Shown here piece after piece: positions 6,667 to 15,990 of a DNA stretch of 22,489 nucleotides. The stretch is from Bacteroidota bacterium (GTDB lineage Bacteria; Bacteroidota; Bacteroidia; Flavobacteriales_D; Crocinitomicaceae), in NCBI GenBank assembly GCA_016866415.1, contig VGML01000013.1:1-22489 (forward strand), written 5' to 3'. The translations under genes were made by a program, and so were the position numbers. Numbering within the stretch: the first letter of the stretch is position 1; each line of letters starts with the position of its first letter. Under the pieces are notes generated by a model that was not told the origin of the DNA, ran no database searches, and saw only the letters and a program-made list of their open reading frames with translations.

Positions 6667-8904
6667 ATGGAATCCACTTTGCAAAAGGAAGCAACACTCG
6701 AACAAGCAATCGATTTAGGTCTTAGAGCCGATGAGTTTGAAATGATCAAGGAAATTTTAGGTAGAACGCCGAACTTTACTGAAACCGCTGTTTATTCAGT
6801 AATGTGGTCTGAGCATTGTTCTTATAAAAATTCAATTTTGTGGTTGAAAACGCTACCAAAAGATGGTCCGCATATGCTCGTTAAAGCTGGAGAGGAAAAC
6901 GCCGGTTTAGTGGATATTGGTGATAGCTTGGGATGTGTTTTCAAAATTGAATCACATAATCACCCAAGTGCATTGGAACCATACCAAGGCGCTGCAACGG
7001 GTGTTGGTGGAATTAATCGCGATATTTTTACAATGGGAGCTCGACCAATAGCACAATTAAATTCATTGCGTTTCGGAAATATTGAATCTGCAAGAACGAA
7101 ATGGCTTGTGAAAGGAGTTGTAAAAGGAATTGGAGACTATGGGAATGCATTTGGTATTCCAATCGTAGGGGGTGAAGTATTTTTTGATGAGTCATATAAT
7201 ACGAACCCATTGGTCAATGCATTCTCAGCAGGAATCATAGACACAAAAAAAACAATTTCAGCAACTGCAAAAGGCCCAGGTAATCCTGTTTTCATTGTTG
7301 GTTCAGCCACGGGAAAAGATGGAATCGCAGGTGCGGCATTCGCTTCAAAGGACATCACTGAAGATTCAGCTGACGATTTGCCTTCTGTTCAAGTAGGAGA
7401 TCCTTTTATGGAAAAACTGCTATTGGAAGCAACTATGGAATTGGCTGATACAGATGCTATCGTGGGCATGCAGGATATGGGGGCAGCAGGAATTACATGC
7501 TCAACGTGTGAAATGAGCGCGGCAGGTAAGGTAGGAATGGAAATAGATTTAGACAAGGTTCCTACTCGCCAAGAAAATATGCTTCCATATGAAATTCTAT
7601 TATCTGAATCTCAAGAACGTATGCTTGTTGTGGTCCAAAAAGGTAAAGAATCAGTTGTTAAGGAAATATTTACAAAATGGGATTTGCATGCCGAAGAAAT
7701 TGGTCATGTAACGGACACTGGACGAATTCGCTATTACATGAACGGTGAATTGGTTGGAGATGTTCCGGCTGAATCTCTTGTTCTTGGAGGTGGTGCACCG
7801 CAATACAAACGCGAATACAAAGAACCAGCTTACTATCAGGAATTCAAGAAATTCGATATCAATCAAGTTGAAAAACCATCGGATTTAAAAGAAGTCGGAT
7901 TTAAATTACTTCAAATGCCAAATATCGCATCAAAACGATGGGTTTATGAGCAATATGACTCAATGGTTGGCACTCGGAATATGACAACAAATAGACCTTC
8001 TGATGCAGGTATAGTGAATATCAAAGGAACGAATAAAGCGTTAGCCATGACTGTGGATTGTAATTCACGTTATGTCAATGCAGATCCGGAAGTGGGAACG
8101 ATGATTGCGGTTTCGGAAGCCGCTCGAAATATCGTTTGTGCTGGAGGAAATCCGAGTGCGATAACAAACTGTTTGAATTTCGGTAATCCATACAACCCTG
8201 AATCCTATTGGCAATTTGTGGGAGCAATTAAAGGAATGTCAGCCGCTTGTTTGAAGTTTGAAACACCTGTTACTGGAGGAAATGTATCTTTTTACAATCA
8301 AACCTCTATAGGAGGCAAAGAAATTCCAGTATTCCCCACTCCAACTATTGGTATGATTGGAATTGTGCCTGACAAAGAAAAAATCATGACACTTGATTTC
8401 AAACAAAAAGGTGACCTGATTTTCTTAATCGGAGAATATAAAGAAGATATTTCATCCTCGGAATATTTGGCTTCATATCAAGGAATTAAAGCCTCTCCTG
8501 CTCCGTATTTCGACCTTGAAAAAGAATTTCAAATGCATCAAGCAATAAAAGGATTAATTGCAAACAATTTGGTAAATGCCGTGCACGACGTCGCTGATGG
8601 AGGATTATATGTAACTTTGGTAGAAATGTCCTTACCAAGAGAGCTTGGTTTTGATATTGTTACAGATTCAGAGATTCGTGAGGACGCATTCTTATTTGGT
8701 GAAGGTCAAGGAAGAGTAGTTGTTTCTTTAACTGAGGAAATGGAGGAGACATTTTTGGAATATATGGTTGAAAGTGGTGTCAATATCACATTACTCGGAC
8801 ATGTTACTAAAGGTAAATTACAAGTCGACGAGGAACATTTTGGATTTATCACGGAAGCGAAGGAAATATATGACAATGCATTAGAAAAACACTTAGAAAA
8901 TTAA
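6667..8904 (+). CDS. purL: Phosphoribosylformylglycinamidine synthase subunit II (small PurL)
   Basis: This protein of 745 residues has the length of the small PurL type, which works with PurS and PurQ. It carries out the ATP-dependent conversion of FGAR to FGAM, the fourth step of purine synthesis, in the cytoplasm. Visible motifs are FTETAVYSVMWSEHCSYKNS with the catalytic His50 (about residues 37-56), IESHNHPSALEPYQGAATG (about 94-112), GGEVFFDESYN, MQDMGAAGITCSTCEMSAAG, the LLSESQERML helix, CLNFGNP, VTGGNVSFYNQT, VHDVADGGL and the C-terminal GEGQGRVVV. No PurS or PurQ gene is in the window. The DUF4290 gene starts 3 bases after the stop and murA follows, so the four genes to 11371 look co-transcribed from the promoter at 6620. 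Confidence 0.96.
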   Translation: MESTLQKEATLEQAIDLGLRADEFEMIKEILGRTPNFTETAVYSVMWSEHCSYKNSILWLKTLPKDGPHMLVKAGEENAGLVDIGDSLGCVFKIESHNHPSALEPYQGAATGVGGINRDIFTMGARPIAQLNSLRFGNIESARTKWLVKGVVKGIGDYGNAFGIPIVGGEVFFDESYNTNPLVNAFSAGIIDTKKTISATAKGPGNPVFIVGSATGKDGIAGAAFASKDITEDSADDLPSVQVGDPFMEKLLLEATMELADTDAIVGMQDMGAAGITCSTCEMSAAGKVGMEIDLDKVPTRQENMLPYEILLSESQERMLVVVQKGKESVVKEIFTKWDLHAEEIGHVTDTGRIRYYMNGELVGDVPAESLVLGGGAPQYKREYKEPAYYQEFKKFDINQVEKPSDLKEVGFKLLQMPNIASKRWVYEQYDSMVGTRNMTTNRPSDAGIVNIKGTNKALAMTVDCNSRYVNADPEVGTMIAVSEAARNIVCAGGNPSAITNCLNFGNPYNPESYWQFVGAIKGMSAACLKFETPVTGGNVSFYNQTSIGGKEIPVFPTPTIGMIGIVPDKEKIMTLDFKQKGDLIFLIGEYKEDISSSEYLASYQGIKASPAPYFDLEKEFQMHQAIKGLIANNLVNAVHDVADGGLYVTLVEMSLPRELGFDIVTDSEIREDAFLFGEGQGRVVVSLTEEMEETFLEYMVESGVNITLLGHVTKGKLQVDEEHFGFITEAKEIYDNALEKHLEN

Positions 8905-8907
8905 CAA

Positions 8908-9537
8908 ATGGAGTATAACACAACACGAAATCACTTAATTCTTCCCGAATACGGCAGAAACGTTCAAAATATGATTGCTCATGCAATGGAAATTTCCAAT
9001 CGCAATGAAAGAAATCGAGCAGCTCAAGCTATTATAGAAGTAATGGGGCAATTAAATCCTCATTTACGCGATGTTGATGATTTTCGACATAAGTTATGGA
9101 CGCATTTATTTGTAATGTCAGATTTCAATTTAGATGTTGATTCACCTTACGAAATTCCAAAACCGGAGGTTTTAAATGAGAAACCGCAATTAATGGATTA
9201 TCCAAAAAGTTCTATTAAATACGGGCATTACGGTAAATATACACAAGCCATTTTAGAAGATTCAAAAAACATTGAAAAGCCAACTGAGAAGGAATACCTC
9301 AAGAATACGATGGCAAATTTCATGAAAAAGCAATATTTGTCCCACAACAATGATGCGGTTGAAAACAATGTTATCGCTCAGAATTTAAAGGAATTATCAA
9401 AAGGTGAATTAATCCTTGAAAATCCAGATGAATTAGTGAATACCAATACCTTACTTCGTTCCATGGGAATGAATAAAAAGTTTAATCCAGGTAAAAACAA
9501 GAATTTTAAACAGAAAAAGAAATTCAAAAAGCAATAA
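8908..9537 (+). CDS. DUF4290 family protein
   Basis: This 209-residue protein matches the DUF4290 family, found almost only in Bacteroidetes and commonly encoded just before murA. The N-terminal two thirds are helical and charged, with the typical openings YNTTRNHLILPEYGRNVQNM and INHAMEI-like segments (here AHAMEISNRNERNRAAQAI) and LRDVDDFRHKLWTHLFVMS. The C-terminus is very basic (NPGKNKNFKQKKKFKKQ), which suggests contact with nucleic acid or another acidic partner. There is no signal peptide. Its function is unknown. It begins 3 bases after purL and ends 2 bases before the murA start, indicating a single transcript and possible translational coupling. Confidence 0.9.
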   Translation: MEYNTTRNHLILPEYGRNVQNMIAHAMEISNRNERNRAAQAIIEVMGQLNPHLRDVDDFRHKLWTHLFVMSDFNLDVDSPYEIPKPEVLNEKPQLMDYPKSSIKYGHYGKYTQAILEDSKNIEKPTEKEYLKNTMANFMKKQYLSHNNDAVENNVIAQNLKELSKGELILENPDELVNTNTLLRSMGMNKKFNPGKNKNFKQKKKFKKQ

Positions 9538-9539
9538 AA

Positions 9540-10847
9540 ATGGCTTCATTTGAAATATACGGGGGAAAACCCTTGAAAGGAGAACTTCATCCGCAGGGAG
9601 CGAAGAACGAGGCATTGCAAGTATTATGTGCTCCACTTTTAACAGAAGAAAAAGTAACCATTTCCAATGTCCCCGACATAATTGATGTCAATAAGCTAAT
9701 CGCACTTTTACAAACGATGGGAGTGAAAGTCGAAAAAGTTGAGAAAGGAACCTACATTTTTCAAGCAAAAGATATTGATTTAAAATACCTTGAATCTGAA
9801 GATTTCAAGAAACGCGCATCTTCCCTCAGAGGTTCAATTATGATCGTCGGTCCTCTCCTTGCCCGCTTTGGAAGAGGTTTTATTCCGAAACCAGGAGGTG
9901 ATAAAATTGGTCGTAGACGTTTAGATACTCACTTTGAAGGCTTTGCACTTTTGGGAGCGAAATTCAATTATGATGCAGGTGAACATTTTTACTCAGTTGA
10001 AGCAAAAAAACTAAAGGGAACCTATATCCATTTAGATGAGGCATCAGTTACCGGAACAGCAAATATTTTGATGGCTGCCGTTTTAGCTGATGGAAAAACA
10101 ACTTTTTACAATGCCGCCTGCGAACCTTATATTCAACAATTATGTAAAATGTTGAACTCGATGGGGGCAAAGATTACGGGAATCGGTTCAAATATGCTTC
10201 ACATTGATGGTGTAAAATCATTAGGTGGGTGCTATCATCGCATTCTTCCCGATATGATTGAAATTGGAAGTTTCATTGGCTTGGCAGCGATGACAAAATC
10301 TGAAATTACCATCAAGGATGTCAGTTGGGATAACTTAGGAATCATTCCGAATGTTTTTAGACGCATGGGAATTAAACTTGAGAGAAGAGGCGATGACATC
10401 TATATTCCAGCACAAGAAAATTATGAAATTGATACATTTATAGATGGCTCTATTCTCACGATTTACGACGCGCCTTGGCCAGGATTTACGCCAGATTTAC
10501 TCTCGATTATTTTAGTTGTTGCGACACAGGCGAAAGGATCAGTCTTAATTCATCAAAAAATGTTTGAGTCACGGCTTTTCTTCGTGGATAAATTGATTGA
10601 TATGGGTGCTCAAATTATTTTATGTGACCCACATCGCGCTACGGTTATCGGATTGAATCGTGAACATGACTTAAAAGGGATTAGCATGACTTCACCGGAT
10701 ATTCGCGCAGGTGTTTCTTTACTCATCGCAGCTCTATCTTCTAAAGGGAAAAGTGTAATTCATAACATCGAGCAAATTGATCGAGGCTACCAAGATATTG
10801 AACTTCGATTGAATAACATTGGTGCTGATATTCGAAGAATAGGCTAA
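9540..10847 (+). CDS. murA: UDP-N-acetylglucosamine 1-carboxyvinyltransferase with Asp in the active-site Cys position
   Basis: MurA transfers enolpyruvate from PEP to UDP-GlcNAc, the first committed step of peptidoglycan synthesis. The 435-residue length is normal. Residues Lys22-Asn23 in HPQGAKNEALQVL match the substrate-binding Lys-Asn of the family. The active-site loop reads KPGGDKIGRRRLDTHFEGF, so residue 121 is Asp, where E. coli has Cys115 in PGGCTIG. A Cys-to-Asp change at this position is known in some MurA enzymes (for example mycobacterial) to keep activity but prevent fosfomycin alkylation. The C-terminal DIRAGVSLLIAALSSKG and IDRGYQDIELRLNNIGADI segments are typical. The stop overlaps the ATG of the thioredoxin gene by one base (TAATG). 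Confidence 0.95.
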   Translation: MASFEIYGGKPLKGELHPQGAKNEALQVLCAPLLTEEKVTISNVPDIIDVNKLIALLQTMGVKVEKVEKGTYIFQAKDIDLKYLESEDFKKRASSLRGSIMIVGPLLARFGRGFIPKPGGDKIGRRRLDTHFEGFALLGAKFNYDAGEHFYSVEAKKLKGTYIHLDEASVTGTANILMAAVLADGKTTFYNAACEPYIQQLCKMLNSMGAKITGIGSNMLHIDGVKSLGGCYHRILPDMIEIGSFIGLAAMTKSEITIKDVSWDNLGIIPNVFRRMGIKLERRGDDIYIPAQENYEIDTFIDGSILTIYDAPWPGFTPDLLSIILVVATQAKGSVLIHQKMFESRLFFVDKLIDMGAQIILCDPHRATVIGLNREHDLKGISMTSPDIRAGVSLLIAALSSKGKSVIHNIEQIDRGYQDIELRLNNIGADIRRIG

Positions 10848-11371
10848 TGAAACGGCAACTTTTAATTGGTGGAATGTTATTACTGGTGTTTGCCTGTTAT
10901 TCCATTTGTTTTCGAAATCAACCAAATGAGTATTTAAAAGATGTAGCACCTGAGATTCAACTCAAATCACCGAGCGGTAAAATGGTTTCGCTTTACAAAC
11001 TGAAAGGTAAATTGGTTCTAATCGACTTTTGGGCATCTTGGTGCGGTCCTTGCAGAAATGAAAGCCCGAATTTAGTGGAAGCATATAGAAAATATAAAAA
11101 CCGAAAATTTATCAAAGGAAATGGATTTGAGGTTTTCAGTGTTTCCTTGGATAAAGATGTTAATACCTGGAAAAATGCCATCAAGGAAGATAAACTAGCT
11201 TGGAAAAATCACGGGATTGATAAAGATGGAAAGGCATCGGCAAATTACGGCGTGTCATCCATACCGAGTGGTTTTCTGATTGACGGTGAAGGTAATATTT
11301 TAGCTCAAGGCGAAAAATTGCGAGGAATCAATCTTCACATTACAATCGAAAAATATCTTTCGAAAAATTAA
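10847..11371 (+). CDS. TlpA/ResA-like membrane-anchored thioredoxin
   Basis: This 174-residue protein has an N-terminal hydrophobic segment (residues 4-21, LLIGGMLLLVFACYSICF), probably a membrane anchor. LVFAC could be a weak lipobox with Cys17. The thioredoxin fold follows, with APEIQLKSPSGKMVSLYKLKGK (34-55), the redox motif WASWCGPCRNE (Cys66, Cys69) and the cis-Pro region VSSIPSGFLIDGEGNI. These proteins reduce or shuffle disulfides on the periplasmic side, for example for cytochrome c maturation; the actual target here is unknown. The gene is coupled to murA by a one-base overlap. Its end overlaps the end of the convergent nucleoside phosphorylase gene by four bases. Confidence 0.9.
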   Translation: MKRQLLIGGMLLLVFACYSICFRNQPNEYLKDVAPEIQLKSPSGKMVSLYKLKGKLVLIDFWASWCGPCRNESPNLVEAYRKYKNRKFIKGNGFEVFSVSLDKDVNTWKNAIKEDKLAWKNHGIDKDGKASANYGVSSIPSGFLIDGEGNILAQGEKLRGINLHITIEKYLSKN

Positions 11372-12234
11372 ATTCGATCCAATACGTATTTAATAAGTCC
11401 TTTCATTTCATCTTGATATCCTTTCGAAAACTCGAGATTTGGTCTATTTGCAACACCAAGACAAATGGTTGCACATTGATGCCCTAATTGTTTTCCCAAA
11501 GCAAAAAGAGCAGAACTTTCCATTTCAAAATTTAGAATTTTTTCGTTTTGGAATTCAAATGAACCCAATTTCAAATGAATATCCCGCATATGAGTCGGAA
11601 TTCGTAGCGATCTTCCTTGAGGACCATAAAAACCGGAACTTGTTATTGTAATTCCACACTTAGTCACTTCCGAATTCATCCGATCAAATAAATTTTTGTC
11701 TGCAGATGCGAAGTATGTTTGAATCGCATTAGGAAGCAAGAGATGATCATTAATTCTTGAATTGAATTCTTTTTCATCGTCACTAAATAAAATCTCATAA
11801 AAATGAGCAACATTGTCAAAACCTAATGCATATTTGGATAAAATGTAACTGTGAACAGGAATGTCGGGCTGTAGAATACCGCATGTCCCAATTCTTACAA
11901 TTTCCAACGATTGTTTTTGTGGCTTTTCAATTCTATTCTCCAAATCAATGTTGACAAGAGCATCTAACTCGTTAATAACAATATCAATATTATCCGTTCC
12001 TATTCCCGTTGAGAGTGCCGTAATTCTTTTTCCCTGAAAACTACCCGTATGACAAACAAACTCCCTATGTTGAGATTGATATTCAAGGGAATCAAAAAAT
12101 TCTGAAACCAAACCTACTCGATCTTGGTCACCAACTATAATTACTTTTTCTGCTAAATTATCTGGTTTAATACCAAGATGATAAACCTCATTTTTCGAAG
12201 TTAAAACAAGTTCAGAAGAAGGGAAAATTTGCAT
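11368..12234 (-). CDS. Uridine phosphorylase-like nucleoside phosphorylase
   Basis: This 288-residue protein belongs to the PNP/UDP phosphorylase superfamily (PF01048-like), which splits nucleosides with phosphate to give the base and ribose-1-phosphate. Motifs are VGDQDRV (residues 34-40, the usual GDPxR phosphate site), STGIGTDNIDIVINEL (75-90), RIGTCG (114-119), GFYGPQGR (201-208) and NFEMESSALF (235-244), which holds the ribose-binding Met-Glu. The FYxxQGR segment favours uridine over purine phosphorylase, so I infer pyrimidine salvage. It has no signal peptide. It starts 5 bases after the DUF4197 stop and is probably in one transcript with it, and it converges with the thioredoxin gene with a four-base overlap of stops. 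Confidence 0.87.
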   Translation of the reverse strand: MQIFPSSELVLTSKNEVYHLGIKPDNLAEKVIIVGDQDRVGLVSEFFDSLEYQSQHREFVCHTGSFQGKRITALSTGIGTDNIDIVINELDALVNIDLENRIEKPQKQSLEIVRIGTCGILQPDIPVHSYILSKYALGFDNVAHFYEILFSDDEKEFNSRINDHLLLPNAIQTYFASADKNLFDRMNSEVTKCGITITSSGFYGPQGRSLRIPTHMRDIHLKLGSFEFQNEKILNFEMESSALFALGKQLGHQCATICLGVANRPNLEFSKGYQDEMKGLIKYVLDRI

Positions 12235-12239
12235 ATAAA

Positions 12240-12983
12240 TTACTTAATCAAGCTTCCAAATACTTTTACTAAAATATCGGTAACTCGAGCAGCAGGATCT
12301 TTCCTAATCTTATTTTCTTCCTTTTCAACCATAAGAAACAATCCCTCTATTGCCTTCTGTGTGATATACGCATCCAAATCAGGATTTAATTTTTGACCCC
12401 CTGTAAAAGTCATAGCATTATTATATTTCGTAATGATTGGGTTCCAATATTCAGTTAACTTAACTTTGGACGTTGCTTCTTTTACTTTTGGACTAAATGC
12501 TGTGATCAATTTCGAAGTAGTTTGATCCTTTAAAAATTTTGTTGCAGCACCATCGCCACCATTTAGAATGGCAAAACCATCCTGTACACTCATATTCAAA
12601 ATAGCATCCTTGAAAATAGGAAGAGCTTCTTTCGTTGCTTCCTCTGCTGCACGATTCAATGTAGTTTCAAATTTTTCAACTTGACCATCTAATTTCAATT
12701 CCAAGGCTTTGTCTTTGACTTTTTGAGCATCGGTAGGAAAAGGCAATCTAATTTCACTATTTTTCAAGAAGCCATCAGTTACGGAAGTTAATGAAACCGA
12801 ATTTTTTATCCCAACATTCAACGCCTCTTTAAGACCTGAAATTACCTCTTCATTTGATAATTTTGGGGCACTATTCTGCGAGGATCCATTATTAACATTT
12901 ACCATTTGGGATGCTTGATTCAGCACTTCACAGCTTGTAGCAGCTATTAAAATACAAGCAGAAAATAAAATACTCTTTTTCAT
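12240..12983 (-). CDS. DUF4197 lipoprotein
   Basis: The gene encodes 247 residues with a lipoprotein signal peptide ending at Cys18 (lipobox ATSC). A low-complexity Asn/Ser linker follows, then the DUF4197 domain (about residues 42-247): LSNEEVISGLKEALNVGIKN, the DGFLKNSEIRLPFP motif, an acidic/Ala-rich helical core, NGGDGAATKFLKDQTT and a C-terminal DPAARVTDILVKVFG helix. The family is conserved in Bacteroidetes and Proteobacteria as a periplasmic or outer-membrane-facing lipoprotein of unknown function. It is the first gene of a probable two-gene operon with the nucleoside phosphorylase. No good TAnnTTTG box is visible upstream. Confidence 0.88.
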   Translation of the reverse strand: MKKSILFSACILIAATSCEVLNQASQMVNVNNGSSQNSAPKLSNEEVISGLKEALNVGIKNSVSLTSVTDGFLKNSEIRLPFPTDAQKVKDKALELKLDGQVEKFETTLNRAAEEATKEALPIFKDAILNMSVQDGFAILNGGDGAATKFLKDQTTSKLITAFSPKVKEATSKVKLTEYWNPIITKYNNAMTFTGGQKLNPDLDAYITQKAIEGLFLMVEKEENKIRKDPAARVTDILVKVFGSLIK

Positions 12984-13052
12984 TGATTAAAACTTTGTTC
13001 GAATTTACTTTTAATTTGAATACAAATTGAAATTAATTAAAATCGAGAATTA

Positions 13053-15794
13053 CTATCTCAAAACATTAATAGAACCTGTATGAAATTTGCGGCCGTCATT
13101 ATCCCTTTCTTTGTAGGATATTTTCCAAATATAAGTTCCATTTGGAACGATTCGACCGTTGTAAGTTCCATCCCAAGATGCTTTATGATCCTTTGATTCC
13201 CAAATTATTTCACCCCATCTGTTGTATAATACTAGCTGAAAATTTTCGAAATCAATTCCATCAACACAAATGAACCAATTTTGATTATGTTCATCATTAT
13301 CTGGAGTGAATGTGTTAGGAACATAAAGTAAAATATCAGGAACAATCTCTATTTCCAATGTGATGGAATCAGAACATCCTTCGGCTGTAGTAACGGTAAG
13401 CGTTATAGGATATGTACCAACCTGACCCTCAGGATAAGTGATTATAGCACTTCCACCTCCATTAGCAATTGAAGTGGATCCTGGACTTACCCAATTCCAA
13501 TCTACAATATTACCTTCGGAGACATCTGATGTCTGAATAGTAGTTTCAAACCAAGTAGCAGGGTTTTTCGAAACAGTAAAATTTGCTGTAGGAATAGGTG
13601 TTACCTCAATAATGTTATCTTTAATTGAAGTATAGACACAGCCATAGTTTGACGTAACAGTCATTTGAACATCATAAACACCAACATTTGGAAAATCAGC
13701 GGTTAAATTTTCTGAGCCCGTCAAATTATAAACATCCCCGTTCGAAAATGCATATTGAGTAAATGCGATATCTCCAGGGTTAGTGGATGTATTTGTAAAG
13801 ATAAACTCACCAGGGATACAATCTTTAGGCTTGTCAGGTGCCACATTAGGAATAATTTCTATAGGAAAAGTAATTATAACACATTCCTGAGTTGTAGGCG
13901 AACCGCATTGTTCGGAAAGTGTTAAACAATATTGAGTTCCTGATGCATTTGGTTCAACAGTAAATGAGCTTCCCGTGCCTACTGTATTACCCCCTTGATT
14001 CCATGTAAAAATATAAGGCGAAGAACCGCCTGAACCTGTAGCATTAAGCGTAATAAGTGTGCCAGGACAAATCATTGAATCAGGTGTTATGAGGGTAATT
14101 GAAAGCGGATTTGGCTCACCAATTGTAATCTGAATCGTTTGAAAGCAATTGTTAGCATCGGTAACGGTAACTGTATGAACATTAGCATTCAAATCTGTAG
14201 CCGATGAAGTAATGGAATTTGAAATATCCCAATCATATAAATAGGGACCAGTACCTTGCGTAACATTTAAAGTTGCAGTTCCATCTGAACCCGAATTACA
14301 AGTAACATCCGTTTGATTGGCGATCGAAATTATCATAGCTGGAATTTCAGAAACAGTCGCCGTTACAGTACCTGAACAACCAATACTAGAAGTGACAACA
14401 CATGTGTAAGTGCCTGCAGCAAGATTAGTTGCAGTTTGTGTTGTCTGTCCATCACTCCATAAATAAGTTAATGTACCTAGAGCAGGTGTCATGGTTGCCA
14501 TTGCTGTACCATTTGTTCCTCCAGCACAAGAAACAAGAGTTGTTGATGCCGAAAATTGCGCGGGTGTATCACCAACAGTCACTGTTGCATTTGCAGTACA
14601 GCCATTTCCGTCCGTCATAAACACAGTGTACGTTCCTGCGGTAACATTGTTTACAGTTTGAGAAGATGACGCAAGTGCAGGCCAACTAAACGTGTATGGT
14701 GCTGGAGAATTAGCACCGGGAACTGCAGTTACTGAACCTAATCCTTGTGCACAGATATCAGGAGTAGAAGTTGCTGTCAATGAAGGGTTGGCAACGGTAA
14801 TCCAGGTGGTATCAGCTGTTATTGAACCTACCGGAGTTCCACAAGCAGAACCAGAAAGAAAATATCCGGAAGTTCCTGCAGGTATTGGGTAATTTGGATT
14901 AGTGGATGGTAAATTTAATACACCGTTATTGTATGGAAATGTTGCGAGAATTGTTCCTGTAGCGTTACATGCATTCCAAACAAAGTTACTCCCCGGGCTA
15001 TTCACCATGATGTAAGGTATCTGAGTAATGGTATATGCATTTGTATTGGTTGGACTTGTCGGTGTGTATCTTCTTCCATCTTGATTAGCGCCCCAAACAG
15101 TGTTATTTCTACCTGGTGTCGTATGAGCGACTGTCATGGCGTTGTTTTCTGTTCCTTGTATGGCTAAACCACTATTCCAAGTATTACAAATTGGCTTATT
15201 TCCAATGTGGTATTCTACAACATTACTAGTCTCATAAAGAATAATTGCCATGTAATTACATTGTTGAGTGCAACTGAACATGTAAATATCCTTGTAAAGA
15301 ACTACAAATTTTCTGTTCGGTGCGGTTCCGACAGTTTGATATTGAATTTGTCCACCCAAAGATGGATTTATGTCTTGATAAGTTAACATGGCCGAATTTC
15401 TTGCACCGGTTAATATTGTGTTAGGCAATGGCCCTCCAGCCAAGGACCAAGGACAATAGCCGCCAGCCTGAGCAGTATTGAAAGAAACTAGTCCATTTGA
15501 ACCAATTACGCATTGCGTATAGTTTGATCCGTAAAAATTGAAAGTAAAACCAAGATTCACAGCCGCCGACCATACATCATCAGAAAGGGACACATTCGTT
15601 GGAGCGTTTAAATAGATTCCAGCAGCATTGTTTGTGTTACCTCCAGTATTACAATTCGTAATAGTTACTGTTTGACCAGAACAAATAGTAGCATCTTGTC
15701 CTAAACACAACGGAACATTTGTGGAAGCAAAATATTGATTTTGAAACAATAATAAGAGAAAGAATATTCTAATTATTAAGTCAATTGATTTCAT
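13053..15794 (-). CDS. Secreted SprB/PKD-repeat adhesin with gliding-motility C-terminal (type B) sorting domain
   Basis: I chose ATG 15794, which gives a signal peptide (MKSIDLIIRIFFLLLLF...FAS) and 913 residues; the frame extends 24 codons upstream but only adds non-signal residues. Residues about 70-250 form a Cys-containing beta-rich module of the kind seen at the start of many Bacteroidetes adhesins. SprB-type repeats follow (about 344-409, 416-482, 491-561; each with a 'tGxgPYxxxW...G.YtvtVtDxxgC' pattern), then an Ig-like region (566-644), PKD-like domains (656-732 and 733-819), and the CHU_C sorting domain (about 821-913, beginning DILLYVPNTFTPD and containing YNRWGEIIWESKDH). Such domains send proteins out through the type IX secretion system. 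A surface adhesion or gliding role is an inference. It is divergent from gdhA. Confidence 0.88.
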   Translation of the reverse strand: MKSIDLIIRIFFLLLLFQNQYFASTNVPLCLGQDATICSGQTVTITNCNTGGNTNNAAGIYLNAPTNVSLSDDVWSAAVNLGFTFNFYGSNYTQCVIGSNGLVSFNTAQAGGYCPWSLAGGPLPNTILTGARNSAMLTYQDINPSLGGQIQYQTVGTAPNRKFVVLYKDIYMFSCTQQCNYMAIILYETSNVVEYHIGNKPICNTWNSGLAIQGTENNAMTVAHTTPGRNNTVWGANQDGRRYTPTSPTNTNAYTITQIPYIMVNSPGSNFVWNACNATGTILATFPYNNGVLNLPSTNPNYPIPAGTSGYFLSGSACGTPVGSITADTTWITVANPSLTATSTPDICAQGLGSVTAVPGANSPAPYTFSWPALASSSQTVNNVTAGTYTVFMTDGNGCTANATVTVGDTPAQFSASTTLVSCAGGTNGTAMATMTPALGTLTYLWSDGQTTQTATNLAAGTYTCVVTSSIGCSGTVTATVSEIPAMIISIANQTDVTCNSGSDGTATLNVTQGTGPYLYDWDISNSITSSATDLNANVHTVTVTDANNCFQTIQITIGEPNPLSITLITPDSMICPGTLITLNATGSGGSSPYIFTWNQGGNTVGTGSSFTVEPNASGTQYCLTLSEQCGSPTTQECVIITFPIEIIPNVAPDKPKDCIPGEFIFTNTSTNPGDIAFTQYAFSNGDVYNLTGSENLTADFPNVGVYDVQMTVTSNYGCVYTSIKDNIIEVTPIPTANFTVSKNPATWFETTIQTSDVSEGNIVDWNWVSPGSTSIANGGGSAIITYPEGQVGTYPITLTVTTAEGCSDSITLEIEIVPDILLYVPNTFTPDNDEHNQNWFICVDGIDFENFQLVLYNRWGEIIWESKDHKASWDGTYNGRIVPNGTYIWKISYKERDNDGRKFHTGSINVLR

Positions 15795-15844
15795 ATTTAA
15801 ATTTTCTTTTAACTTAAACGTTAATTGTGTATAAAACGTTGCCC

Positions 15845-15861
15845 CAAATATAACAAATTTA
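15845..15861 (-). promoter_or_regulatory. Two adjacent -7-like boxes upstream of the adhesin gene
   Basis: On the minus strand, TAAATTTG (15854-15861) and TATATTTG (15845-15852) both match TAnnTTTG, about 50-60 bases before the ATG at 15794. No good TTG element is found at the right distance for either, so only the -7 boxes are supported. Confidence 0.35.
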
Positions 15862-15934
15862 GACAAGTGATTGTTTTTTTTTAGATTCGCAAAAACGTCA
15901 TTTTGACACTAACAACATTTGTTATTCTAGAATG

Positions 15935-15963
15935 TTGCGCGAAAGAAAACTTAATTAATTTTG
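15935..15963 (+). promoter_or_regulatory. Bacteroidetes-type promoter of gdhA
   Basis: TTG (15935-15937), 18 bases and TAATTTTG (15956-15963) match the -33/-7 consensus. The -7 box covers the upstream TTG at 15961, which rules that codon out as the gdhA start and supports the ATG at 15991. Confidence 0.6.
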
Positions 15964-15990
15964 TCACGATTAACATTAAAAAACATCAAC

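Noticed and set aside
11439..11651. Plus-strand frame of 70 codons opposite the nucleoside phosphorylase
   Set aside because: The minus-strand frame has all family motifs; this one is a shadow with no support.
15795..15866. Longer start of the adhesin at 15866
   Set aside because: It would bury the signal peptide behind 24 residues, and both -7-like boxes lie in this stretch. ATG 15794 places the signal peptide at the N-terminus.
15961..15990. Longer gdhA start at TTG 15961
   Set aside because: The codon lies in the -7 box of the gdhA promoter, so it would not be in the transcript. ATG 15991 gives the normal family N-terminus.
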